From: Chryseobacterium sp. MFBS3-17 | Lineage (GTDB): Bacteria; Bacteroidota; Bacteroidia; Flavobacteriales; Weeksellaceae | DNA length: 64,000 bases | Reading direction: 5' to 3' | NCBI RefSeq assembly: GCF_020687745.1 | Contig: NZ_JAJEWK010000007.1 | Span: 1 to 64,000, forward strand | Shown here: in pieces, positions 27,640-36,600 of the stretch | Numbering within the stretch: the stretch's first letter is position 1 | Layout of the letters: every line of letters begins with the position of its first letter | Position numbers and translations under genes: made by a program | The notes under the pieces: generated by a model | Seen by the model: the letters and a program-made list of their open reading frames with translations, nothing else | Told to the model about the DNA's origin: nothing | Database searches by the model: none

Positions 27640-29226
27640 ATGAAAACAATTTTCAGCACAGCTGCTGTACTCATTGCCGGTTTTTTCTTCTCTCAGACCA
27701 CAGTCACCGGCTTTGTATATGAAGATGCCAACAGAAATTCTGTGAAAGACCGCCGGGAAAAGGGAATAGCCAATGTGGCCGTGTCTAATGGCCAGGAAGT
27801 GGTGCTTACAGATGCAAGCGGCCGCTACACCTTGCCGGCTTATGACCATCACTCCGTTTTTGTGATTAAACCTTCCGGATTTCAGACGCCGGTCGACGGG
27901 AATAATCTTCCACAGTTTTATTACCATCACAAACCCAAAGGTTCGCCTGCAGATTTTAAATACAAAGGAACTGCACCTACGGGACCGCTGCCTGCACAGG
28001 TGAATTTTCCTTTGCACAAAAACAAGGAAGAAAAAGATTTCCAGATATTGGTATTTGGCGATCCGCAACCGTACACCCTGAAGGAGATTGACTATTTTAA
28101 AAGAGGCATCATCAACGAGGTGAAGAACAATAAGAAAAATGCGGTTTTCGGCATCAGCCTCGGAGATCTGGTGGGAGATGATCTGGTGTTGCACCAGCCC
28201 TATATTGATGCGGTAAAGGAAATAGGATTGCCGTGGTACAATGTCATCGGGAATCATGATATGAATTTTGATGCCAAAGAAGATGCCCTTTCAGATGAAA
28301 CCTTCGAAGAAAATTTTGGCCCGGCCAATTATGCATTCAATTATGGAAATGTTCATTTCATGGTGCTGGATGATATTTTGTATCCGGATCCAAGAGATGG
28401 CAAGGGATACTGGGGCGGTTTCCGCGAAGATCAGTTGAAATTTGTGGAGAATAACCTGAAACTCGTTCCCAAAGATAAACTGGTAGTACTGGCATTTCAC
28501 ATCCAGATGATGCCCGAAAGAGCCGGCGATGATCACTTCCGAATGGAAGACCGCAGGCGCCTGTTCGAACTGCTGAAGCCTTTTGAAAATGTACTGATGA
28601 TGTCTGCCCACACCCACAAACAGACCCAGATTTTCTACACCAAAGGCGAAGGCTGGGAAGGTGCCGAGAAACTGCATGAATACAATGTAGGAACCACTTC
28701 CGGCGACTGGTATTCCGGTACTGCAGATGCCGTAGGGGTGCCCAGATCTGTGATGCGTGACGGAACCTTCCGCGGATATTCATTTGTAGATTTTAAAGAT
28801 AATAAATATAGCATTCAGTACAAGGTTGCCGGGAAACCAGATGATTTCCAGATCAGTCTCTATGTGCCAAAAGTCATTGCCAGCAGAAGAAACTCTGCCC
28901 GTATTGTAGCCAATTTCTTTATGGGAGGTAAGGATGACAAAGTGGAATACCGGGTAGATAATGGCAACTGGACCCCTATGAATTATACAGAAACCATAGA
29001 TCCGGGCTTCATGAAATCTGTATTACAGTGGGATGATGTTCCACAATTACCGCAGGGCAGAAGACCGTCTAATCCGGAGATTTCAAAACATATATGGCAG
29101 GCTCCATTCCCGGGTAAACTTGCTGTAGGACAGCATAAACTGGAGGTACGCGCTACAGACCGCTATGGCAAAGTGCATACTGCCGAACAAAACTTTGAGG
29201 TTCAGGACCTGAATCCAGTTCCCTGA
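27640..29226 (+). CDS. Exported calcineurin-like metallophosphoesterase
   Basis: A 528-residue secreted enzyme. After the signal peptide (TAAVLIAGFFFSQT) an N-terminal beta-sandwich of SdrD/carboxypeptidase-regulatory type spans about 22-110 (VTGFVYEDANRNSVKDRREKG). The metallophosphatase core follows: LVFGDPQP (metal Asp), SLGDLVGDD (metal Asp), VIGNHDMNFD (Asn/His), LAFHIQMM and SAHTHKQTQ (His ligands). A C-terminal domain of about 150 residues completes it. It starts 3 bp after the GDPD gene, so the two hydrolases are co-translated. It probably releases phosphate or an alcohol from the GDPD product or its substrate. Confidence 0.92.
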   Translation: MKTIFSTAAVLIAGFFFSQTTVTGFVYEDANRNSVKDRREKGIANVAVSNGQEVVLTDASGRYTLPAYDHHSVFVIKPSGFQTPVDGNNLPQFYYHHKPKGSPADFKYKGTAPTGPLPAQVNFPLHKNKEEKDFQILVFGDPQPYTLKEIDYFKRGIINEVKNNKKNAVFGISLGDLVGDDLVLHQPYIDAVKEIGLPWYNVIGNHDMNFDAKEDALSDETFEENFGPANYAFNYGNVHFMVLDDILYPDPRDGKGYWGGFREDQLKFVENNLKLVPKDKLVVLAFHIQMMPERAGDDHFRMEDRRRLFELLKPFENVLMMSAHTHKQTQIFYTKGEGWEGAEKLHEYNVGTTSGDWYSGTADAVGVPRSVMRDGTFRGYSFVDFKDNKYSIQYKVAGKPDDFQISLYVPKVIASRRNSARIVANFFMGGKDDKVEYRVDNGNWTPMNYTETIDPGFMKSVLQWDDVPQLPQGRRPSNPEISKHIWQAPFPGKLAVGQHKLEVRATDRYGKVHTAEQNFEVQDLNPVP

Positions 29227-29465
29227 CTTCAAGATTTCTTTCTATTTCTTTCAAAGGCCGGCTGATTTGCTTTCAGTCGGTTTCTTTTGTGACGAAAAAG
29301 TACCGTCTGCAAAATCCCTGTCAGGGTTAGATGAATTGTAGCAGGATTTTTGATGAGGTTTGTTTCCGGATTATTGCTTAATTTTATCAGAAATACCGCA
29401 CACCGCAGGTTTTCACTGGTCACCCCGGGATGACCACACATTTTAAATTCTAAAATAATACAGAT

Positions 29466-29813
29466 ATGGGTATGATTATCAGACTTTTGGTTACCGCAGC
29501 AGTAGCGCTGCTATTGTCCAGAATCCTCAGCGGGGTTACTTTTGATTCCTTTGGTACGGCGTTAATTTTTGCAGTGGTTCTCGGGATTCTCAATCTTTTT
29601 GTGAAGCCGGTGCTGCATTTGTTCGGGCTTCCTTTTACCATCATCACCCTGGGTTTGTTTGCGCTGGTGATCAATGCTGCAGTGATTCTGATTGCCGATT
29701 ATTTCATTGATGGTATGCAGATAGACGGCTTCTGGTGGGCATTTATATTCAGTATAGCCTTGTCATTAATTACCTCTCTGCTCAATGGAATTTTCTCTTC
29801 CGGAGATGACTGA
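29466..29813 (+). CDS. Small membrane protein of the phage-holin-4 / YvlD type
   Basis: A 115-residue inner-membrane protein with four hydrophobic segments at about 4-22, 30-50, 55-78 and 88-108. The pattern GTALIFAVVLGILNLFVKPVLH...LPFTIITLGLFALVINAAVI is typical of the YvlD/'phage holin family' cluster common in free-living bacteria and not a sign of prophage here. Role unknown; homologues are linked with envelope stress. An alternative start is Met3 at 29472. It stands alone. Confidence 0.87.
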   Translation: MGMIIRLLVTAAVALLLSRILSGVTFDSFGTALIFAVVLGILNLFVKPVLHLFGLPFTIITLGLFALVINAAVILIADYFIDGMQIDGFWWAFIFSIALSLITSLLNGIFSSGDD

Positions 29814-30067
29814 TCGGCAGATTTAAGAAGATTTTTTTCGGCTGATGTCATAGTGCAGCGTGAGCACGCGGATGTTCCATATAGACAGTACCTGTTCAGC
29901 AATGAGGGAGTGGCCGTCATATCTCATATTCAGTCGGTTCAGTTAATGCTGCACCCGATGCTTCCCTGATGCCTCCGGACATGATATTTCCGTTAATTCT
30001 TAGGCCAATTTTTCAGAGAACAAGGATTAATTTGTATATTTCACCTGCCAAATCATAAACCTTAGCC

Positions 30068-32482
30068 ATGTTTACCACTCAACCTTTTTCGCTGTTTACC
30101 GAACATGATATTTACCTCTTCCGGGAAGGAAAACACTACCGTCTGTACGAAAAATTCGGCTCACATTCTGCGGAACTGAACGGCCGAAAAGGTGTGTATT
30201 TTGCGGTGTGGGCACCGCATGCCACAGAGGTTTCAGTCATCGGAAATTTTAACAGGTGGCGAGCCGGCAGTCAGCAACTTTTCCCCCGTTGGGATGGCTC
30301 AGGTATCTGGGAAGGGTTTATAGAAGGTCTGGATTGGGGTACGATTTACAAATATGCCTTACGCACTTATCAGAATACCTGGCTGGAAAAAAGCGATCCG
30401 TATGCTGTAAGCTGGGAACAAAATGTGCAGGCTGCATCTCAGGTTTCGACTACCTGGTTCGAGTGGGATGATGCAGAATGGATGGACACCAGAAAAACCC
30501 GCAATTCCCTGCAGGCTCCGGTAGCAGTATACGAAATGCATCTGGGATCCTGGATGCGCGGAACCGATGATCCACGGCGCTTTTTCAATTACCGCGAAAT
30601 TGCAGAAAGACTGATTCCTTATCTGAAAGATATGCAGTTTACCCATGTGGAATTTATGCCGGTGATGGAACATCCCTACGAACCGAGTTGGGGCTATCAG
30701 ATTACCGGTTTTTTTGCGGCCAATTCCCGCTTTGGGTCACCTCAGGATCTGATGATTATGATCAATGAACTGCATAAAAATAATATCGGGGTCATTCTGG
30801 ATTGGGTGCCTTCGCATTTCCCGGGAGATGCAAACGGACTTCATTTTTTTGATGGAACTTATCTCTATGAACATGAGGATCCGCGGCAGGGTTACCATCC
30901 GCAGTGGAACTCCCATATTTTTAATTATGGCCGTCCGGAAGTGAAGTCTTTTTTAATTTCCAATGCACTATTCTGGCTGGACCGCTACCATGCAGACGGT
31001 TTAAGGGTAGATGCTGTGACTTCTATGCTGTATCTGGACTACGCCCGGGAAGAGGGACAGTGGATTCCCAATATGTTTGGCGGAAATGTAAATCTGGAAG
31101 CCAAACAGTTCTTGCAGGATTTCAACACTGCAGTTTATCGGGAATACTCTGATGTGATCACCATTGCCGAAGAAAGTTCAGATTTTCCGATGCTTACGAA
31201 ACCGGTGCACGATGGTGGCATCGGATTCGGTATGAAATGGATGATGGGTTGGATGCATGATACCCTGAAATATTTTGCAGAAGATCCCATTAACAGAAAA
31301 TACCATCACAGTAAAATTACCTTCGCCTCCATGTATATGTATAATGAAAATTATATGATGCCGCTTTCTCATGATGAAGTGGTGCACGGTAAGGCGAGTA
31401 TGATTTATAAAATGCCGGGAGACGAATGGCAGAAATTTGCCAATCTTCGGGCACTTTATGCCTATATGTACACTCATCCGGGTGCCAAATTGCTGTTTAT
31501 GGGCAATGAATTTGCCCAGACCCATGAATGGCGGTTCTCAGAATCGCTGGACTGGCATTTGCTGGAGCATCATGTACACCGTGGTATGCAGCGGTATGTA
31601 CGAGATTTGAACCATCTATACCGTACAGAAAAATCCATGTACGAAAATCAGTTCAGTCCGGAAAGTTTCGAATGGGTGGAAGCCAATGACGGTCAAAATT
31701 CAATATTCGTATATCTGCGCAAGGGCGAGTCTGAAGATGAAGTCACCATGACCATATTGAACCTGACTCCCCGCGTATTTGAATATAAAATAGGGGTGAA
31801 CGAAGGCACAAAATGGAAAGTAATCCTGAATTCTGATGATGAAAATTATGGCGGTAGTGGTGTAGAAGCGGTGATTACCGATGAAGAGGATGATGAATGG
31901 ATGATGCGGCCTAATGCGATAGTTCTGCAGCTTCCCCCACTGGCAGCTGTAGTGCTGAAGCAGGTTAAAGTGCCAGCCATACCCGTACCGAAAAAACAGG
32001 CCATCCAAACAAAACCTGCTCCGGAAGGTGAAAGCAAAGCCCGGAAAACTACACGCAAATCTGCGGCAACGGCACCATCCGCCGGAATCAAAACAAAGAA
32101 AACCCCGGCAAAGAAAACCGGTGGAAAGATTGAAAGTAAGACGCAGCTTTCGGCAGGTACCGTGACTTCCCCCGAGATGGAATCGCCCATGACTGCCCGC
32201 TCTGTGGTGACCAAACGTAAGGCTGCGACACCTCCGAAGAAAACAGCAGCGCCCGTCAGAAAGTCCGGAACATCAAAGGACACCCCGAAACAAAGTATCG
32301 TTTCAGCTGAAGTGGTTTCGGGTACAGCCGGTGAGGCCAGAATTTCCTCTGCTAAAGTGGAGGCAGACAAAGTGGAAGCCGGTAAGAAAAAACCATTGAA
32401 ACAGATCATCAGCGAAAAGCAGGCAGCGAAAACCACGCCTGCAAGCAGAAAAGAAGATAATCCAGGAAAAAATACGGAATGA
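30068..32482 (+). CDS. glgB: 1,4-alpha-glucan branching enzyme with lysine-rich C-terminal tail
   Basis: The GH13 branching enzyme that makes alpha-1,6 branches in glycogen. Residues 35-120 form the CBM48 domain (VYFAVWAPHATEVSVIGNFN). The catalytic barrel contains LDWVPSHFP, DGLRVDAVTSML (nucleophile Asp315), AEESSDFP (acid/base Glu368) and LSHDEVVHGK (Asp436). The enzyme proper ends near residue 633, the normal family length. A further 171 residues, rich in Lys, Ala, Thr, Ser and Pro (KKTPAKKTGGK, RKAATPPKKTAAPVRKS), look like a disordered histone-H1-like tail, unusual for GlgB. First gene of glgB-glgA-glgC. Confidence 0.95.
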   Translation: MFTTQPFSLFTEHDIYLFREGKHYRLYEKFGSHSAELNGRKGVYFAVWAPHATEVSVIGNFNRWRAGSQQLFPRWDGSGIWEGFIEGLDWGTIYKYALRTYQNTWLEKSDPYAVSWEQNVQAASQVSTTWFEWDDAEWMDTRKTRNSLQAPVAVYEMHLGSWMRGTDDPRRFFNYREIAERLIPYLKDMQFTHVEFMPVMEHPYEPSWGYQITGFFAANSRFGSPQDLMIMINELHKNNIGVILDWVPSHFPGDANGLHFFDGTYLYEHEDPRQGYHPQWNSHIFNYGRPEVKSFLISNALFWLDRYHADGLRVDAVTSMLYLDYAREEGQWIPNMFGGNVNLEAKQFLQDFNTAVYREYSDVITIAEESSDFPMLTKPVHDGGIGFGMKWMMGWMHDTLKYFAEDPINRKYHHSKITFASMYMYNENYMMPLSHDEVVHGKASMIYKMPGDEWQKFANLRALYAYMYTHPGAKLLFMGNEFAQTHEWRFSESLDWHLLEHHVHRGMQRYVRDLNHLYRTEKSMYENQFSPESFEWVEANDGQNSIFVYLRKGESEDEVTMTILNLTPRVFEYKIGVNEGTKWKVILNSDDENYGGSGVEAVITDEEDDEWMMRPNAIVLQLPPLAAVVLKQVKVPAIPVPKKQAIQTKPAPEGESKARKTTRKSAATAPSAGIKTKKTPAKKTGGKIESKTQLSAGTVTSPEMESPMTARSVVTKRKAATPPKKTAAPVRKSGTSKDTPKQSIVSAEVVSGTAGEARISSAKVEADKVEAGKKKPLKQIISEKQAAKTTPASRKEDNPGKNTE

Positions 32483-32519
32483 TTTTCGTCTGATGCTGAT
32501 TTAAAAACACAGTTAGAAT

Positions 32520-33929
32520 ATGAATATTTTTCATTTAAGCATGGAGTGTTTTCCGGTTGCCAAAGTGGGCGGACTGGCTGATGTGGTGGGCGCTTTGCCA
32601 AAATACCAGAACAAATTTGAAGGCATCCGCGCCAGTGTGGTCATGCCCTGGTATAACAAACCCTTTGTGCACAATCACGATTTCGAACCTGTATTTAACG
32701 GATTCATACATCAGGGGCCCAATATGCTCAGCGTGCATGTGATGAAAGAAAGAAGCAGTGTGCTGGGATTTGATCTGTATCTTGTGCACATTCCCGGACT
32801 TCTGGACCGGGATAATCCGTATGGTTACCGGGATGAAAGCTACCAGTTTCTCGCATTTCAGCATGCGGTATTGCACTGGCTTACGGCCATGAAAATCCGG
32901 CCGGATGTGCTGCATTGTCACGACTATCATACCGGGCTGGTACCTTTCATGCTGCAGCATTGTCCGGAATTCAGCCCGCTGCAGGGTGTAAAGACCATCG
33001 GGACCATTCATAACGGGGAATATCAAGGGCAAATGCGCTGGGAGATGCTGGATTTTTTTCCCTGGATAGACGGCACGGCAGATCTCCGCATTCTGGACTG
33101 GGACGGCTGGATTAATCCGCTGGCCACCATGATTAAATGCTGCCATGCGTTCAATGCGGTTTCCGGCGGATATCTGGAAGAACTTTTCCAGAGTTTCAAA
33201 GGTCTGGAAAGCCTCGTACGGCAGGAGCATGCCAAAGCCTATGGCATCATAAACGGAATTGATACGGAGGTTTGGGATCCGGCCACAGATGATTATCTGG
33301 ATGTAAATTACAGCACAGAGAATGCACGGGAGGGCAAATGGATGAACAAAGTGGAAATCTGCCGGGAGTACGGACTCAACCCGGAGTTGCCGCTAGTAGG
33401 TTTTATCGGCCGATTTGCCGGTGAGAAAGGAGCAGATCTGCTGCCCGATATTATCTGGCAAAGCATTCAGCAAACCTATGGGGCGCTGAATATCATTGTC
33501 CTGGGCTCCGGTGAGAAACATACCGAACACCGTTTGGCAGAACTGGCAGCCCATTATTCCAATTTCGCACTGGATTTAGGGTATAAAGAATATTTATCTC
33601 ATCAGATTTATGCTTCTGCAGATTTTCTGCTGATGCCCTCACGGGTAGAGCCTTGCGGACTGAACCAGATGTATGCCATGAGATACGGCACCATACCGGT
33701 GGTAAGGTACACGGGTGGTTTGCGCGATACGGTGCAGGATATTTCCAGTGGCGGCGCCGGGCTGAATTTTGGCCAGGCCTCTGCAGAAGATGCTGTACAT
33801 GCGTTAAAAAGAGCGGCTCATATCTATCATGATCAGGAATTGATGAACCATTTGATTCAGGTGAATATGAATTTTAATTTTTCCTGGCATCAGTCTGCAG
33901 AAAATTACCTAAATTTATACAGAAATTAG
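32520..33929 (+). CDS. glgA: Glycogen synthase (ADP-glucose type)
   Basis: A 469-residue GT5 glycogen synthase adding glucose from ADP-glucose to the glycogen end. The N-terminal substrate motif is ECFPVAKVGGLADVVGALPK (K-x-G-G-L). The C-terminal half shows VGFIGRFAGEKGADLL and the donor-binding region MPSRVEPCGLNQMYAMRYGTIPVVRYTGGLRDTV, with the catalytic Glu in E-P-C-G. Length is normal. It follows glgB by 37 bp and precedes glgC by 58 bp. Confidence 0.96.
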   Translation: MNIFHLSMECFPVAKVGGLADVVGALPKYQNKFEGIRASVVMPWYNKPFVHNHDFEPVFNGFIHQGPNMLSVHVMKERSSVLGFDLYLVHIPGLLDRDNPYGYRDESYQFLAFQHAVLHWLTAMKIRPDVLHCHDYHTGLVPFMLQHCPEFSPLQGVKTIGTIHNGEYQGQMRWEMLDFFPWIDGTADLRILDWDGWINPLATMIKCCHAFNAVSGGYLEELFQSFKGLESLVRQEHAKAYGIINGIDTEVWDPATDDYLDVNYSTENAREGKWMNKVEICREYGLNPELPLVGFIGRFAGEKGADLLPDIIWQSIQQTYGALNIIVLGSGEKHTEHRLAELAAHYSNFALDLGYKEYLSHQIYASADFLLMPSRVEPCGLNQMYAMRYGTIPVVRYTGGLRDTVQDISSGGAGLNFGQASAEDAVHALKRAAHIYHDQELMNHLIQVNMNFNFSWHQSAENYLNLYRN

Positions 33930-33987
33930 CGTCTGGCTGCTTTATCACAGGCCGGATGAATATTTTAGAATACCATTATATTATATT

Positions 33988-35256
33988 ATGAAAAGAAACG
34001 TAATTTCCATTGTTCTGGGCGGTGGACGTGGTACAAGATTGGCTCCCCTTACAGACAGCCGCTCCAAGCCTGCGGTGCCCATTGCTGGTAAATACAGATT
34101 GGTGGATATCCCCATTTCCAATTGTCTGAATTCAGGTTTTAACAAAATCCTGGTGCTGACTCAGTTCAACTCGGCATCGCTGAACTCTCACATCAAAAAC
34201 TCCTATCACTTTGATATTTTCAGCAAAGGTTTTGTAGACATTCTGGCGGCAGAGCAAAATGTGGGAAATGACAGCTGGTACCAGGGAACTGCAGATGCGG
34301 TGCGTCAGTCTATGAAGCATATGGAGAAATATGATTATGATTATATCCTCATTCTCTCCGGGGATCAGCTCTACCAGATGGATTTCCGCAAAATGATTGA
34401 TTTTCATGTGGCAAACAATGCGGATATTACCATTGCCACCATACCGGTGAACGCCAAAGATGCCACAGGCTTCGGAATTCTGAAATCTGACCCGGACGGA
34501 AATATCAATGCATTTGTGGAAAAACCTGCCAGCGAAGAACTTCCGGAATGGAAATCTGAAGTTTCAGAAAGCAGTAAAGCACAGGGCAAGGAGTACCTTG
34601 CATCTATGGGAATCTACGTATTTACCAAAAATGTAATCCGCAGGCTTTTTGAAGAAAATGGTGGCGATGATTTTGGTAAAGATATCATCCCTGCATCCAT
34701 AGGGCGTCTGAAAACACTGAGTTATCAGTATGAAGGTTACTGGACCGATATCGGAACCATAGACAGTTTTTACGAAGCGAATATAGATTTGTGCCAGGAT
34801 TTCCCGAAATTCAATCTTTTCAGTTCTTCCCCTATATTTACCAGAGCCCGCATGTTGCCGCCGTCCAAAATATTGGGCTCGTACGTGAGCAAGGCCATTT
34901 TTGGCGACGGATGTATTGTGATGGCAGATAAAATAGAAAATTCGATTGTAGGAAACAGAACCCGCATAGACCGGGGCAGCACGGTGGTGAATTCGTATGT
35001 CATGGGTTCAGATTATTACCAGCCTACTGCAAGCATTGTAGAAAATGACCATGTAGGAAAACCCAATCTGGGCATCGGCAAATATTGTTATATAGACCAT
35101 GCCATTATAGATAAAAACTGCGCCATAGGAGACAATGTCCGCATCATCGGTGGTAAACATGTTCCGGACGGGGACTTTGCCACCCATTCCATAAAGGACG
35201 GCATCATTGTCCTGAAAAAAGGAGCGGTGATTTCTCCCGGAACCCATATTCCCTGA
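33988..35256 (+). CDS. glgC: Glucose-1-phosphate adenylyltransferase
   Basis: A 422-residue ADP-glucose pyrophosphorylase making the sugar donor for GlgA from ATP and glucose-1-phosphate. It begins with the nucleotide site VLGGGRGTRLAPLTDSRSKP. It continues GTADAVRQ, LSGDQLYQMD (metal-binding region), FVEKPA, and the sugar-phosphate site YWTDIGTIDSFYEAN. The C-terminal part is a left-handed beta-helix (GDGCIVMADKIENSIVGNRTRIDRG). Last gene of the operon; a terminator follows 22 bp later. Confidence 0.97.
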   Translation: MKRNVISIVLGGGRGTRLAPLTDSRSKPAVPIAGKYRLVDIPISNCLNSGFNKILVLTQFNSASLNSHIKNSYHFDIFSKGFVDILAAEQNVGNDSWYQGTADAVRQSMKHMEKYDYDYILILSGDQLYQMDFRKMIDFHVANNADITIATIPVNAKDATGFGILKSDPDGNINAFVEKPASEELPEWKSEVSESSKAQGKEYLASMGIYVFTKNVIRRLFEENGGDDFGKDIIPASIGRLKTLSYQYEGYWTDIGTIDSFYEANIDLCQDFPKFNLFSSSPIFTRARMLPPSKILGSYVSKAIFGDGCIVMADKIENSIVGNRTRIDRGSTVVNSYVMGSDYYQPTASIVENDHVGKPNLGIGKYCYIDHAIIDKNCAIGDNVRIIGGKHVPDGDFATHSIKDGIIVLKKGAVISPGTHIP

Positions 35257-35278
35257 CCGGACTGCTTTCAGCGTATAA

Positions 35279-35307
35279 AACTTCTTCCCTGTGAAGGAGT
35301 TTTTTTG
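35279..35307 (+). terminator. Terminator of the glycogen operon
   Basis: AACTTCTTC (35279-35287) pairs with GAAGGAGTT (35293-35301), one wobble, loop CCTGT, followed by a run of seven T. Confidence 0.8.
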
Positions 35308-35383
35308 TGTATGGGTGTTTTCATCATTTTTTGAAACTGTATTTTACGGGTCTGAATTTCATCCTTTATTGAAGATAAATTTC

Positions 35384-35391
35384 TATTTTTG
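35384..35391 (+). promoter_or_regulatory. -7 box overlapping the start of the SRPBCC gene
   Basis: TATTTTTG fits TAnnTTTG and ends only three bases before the ATG at 35395. Transcription would then begin at or within a few bases of the ATG, so the mRNA may be leaderless. Confidence 0.45.
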
Positions 35392-35394
35392 CGC

Positions 35395-36435
35395 ATGCGT
35401 TTTTTTAAAATCGGATTGTTCATCATTGCTTTAATTCTGGGTGCTTATGCAGCATCCATGTATTATCTGGTTGATGAAAGCAATACTTTTAAGGTAGAAA
35501 AGGAGATCAACTATCCGGTAGAGAAAGTTTTTCCGCAGTTCAACCGGCTTCAGAATTTTACCAGGTGGAATGCTTTTTTTTCATCATCCAAAACCATGCG
35601 CATTGACTATTATTCCCCTTACCAGGGCAAGGATGCCGCACTGAGCTACCATGATCCGGAGACCCGCAGCTCCGGTGAAATGTACATCCGTTACCACAAT
35701 GAGAACCGTACCCTGCGCATGCAGCACTTTGAAGGAAAAGAGGATTATCCTACATTGATTGATATTAAATTTGAACCGGTGGGAGCAGAACGAACCAGAA
35801 TTTCTTGGACGTTTCATACACCGAAACAGCGCCTGATGAGCCGGATTTCCAATTTGTGGACGGAGGATGATTTTGTGGATAATCTGGACAAAAGCATGGC
35901 TGGTCTCACGGCTATACTGAGTAACCAGGTAGAAAAAGAGTATATGCTCAGTGACATCAAATATGACAGTCTGATGGTGCAGCAGGAAGAAGGTCAGCTT
36001 ATTCTGGGGATGAACGTTACCACATCCAACAAGAAGGATGCCCTCTATAAAAACGTGCTCAAAAACTACAATACGGTTTATAATTTTGTCACCAGTGACC
36101 TGGGAAAACGCCATGATGAATTTGGCTATACCGTAATCCTGACCGATGCAGATAATTTTAAGGACAATGAGGTTTCTTATTTCATAGGAGTGCCACTTTC
36201 CAAAAGATCCGGCCTGTCCGATAATAGTTTTAACTTCCGAACCGTAAACGAAGCGCAGACCTATACCATATACTATTCCGGATCCTATTCCGCACGCATT
36301 CCGGCCATACAGAAATTGCTGGCCAGAGCAAAAAAAGACAGCATGAGACACGGTGAACTGATGCAGGTATTTTTGGAGAATCCACAGGAAGGCAGCGATG
36401 TGTTAATGAAACTTTCACTGCCGGTATATCGTTAG
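35395..36435 (+). CDS. Membrane-anchored SRPBCC plus GyrI-like domain protein
   Basis: A 346-residue protein with an N-terminal membrane segment (IGLFIIALILGAYAASMYYL). Residues about 35-165 form an SRPBCC/polyketide-cyclase-like domain (EINYPVEKVFPQFNRLQNFTRWN; RTRISWTFHTPKQ). Residues about 195-345 resemble the SHS2-type GyrI/effector-binding domain (VNEAQTYTIYYSGSYSARIPAIQKLL). Both folds bind small hydrophobic ligands; no catalytic residues are evident. ATG 35395 is preferred to the TTG two codons earlier, which lies inside the -7 box. Not in an operon. Function unknown. Confidence 0.78.
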   Translation: MRFFKIGLFIIALILGAYAASMYYLVDESNTFKVEKEINYPVEKVFPQFNRLQNFTRWNAFFSSSKTMRIDYYSPYQGKDAALSYHDPETRSSGEMYIRYHNENRTLRMQHFEGKEDYPTLIDIKFEPVGAERTRISWTFHTPKQRLMSRISNLWTEDDFVDNLDKSMAGLTAILSNQVEKEYMLSDIKYDSLMVQQEEGQLILGMNVTTSNKKDALYKNVLKNYNTVYNFVTSDLGKRHDEFGYTVILTDADNFKDNEVSYFIGVPLSKRSGLSDNSFNFRTVNEAQTYTIYYSGSYSARIPAIQKLLARAKKDSMRHGELMQVFLENPQEGSDVLMKLSLPVYR

Positions 36436-36546
36436 AATACCATGAATTTAAGGAAAACGCAGTGTAAATAATCTCCGATTGGAGGAAGTGGAAAAGAATG
36501 ATAGATAAATTTGATACATCTCATCTTTTAAGTCGCTTTTTTTTTA

Positions 36547-36554
36547 TAAATTTG
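36547..36554 (+). promoter_or_regulatory. -7 box of the sucA-sucB operon
   Basis: TAAATTTG matches TAnnTTTG 47 bp before the sucA ATG. A second TAAATTTG occurs at 36506-36513. No TTTG was seen at -33 spacing from the nearer box. Confidence 0.45.
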
Positions 36555-36600
36555 ACGTTCATATTTTAGCACGAAAACTAACACAGAATTTACTGTAATA

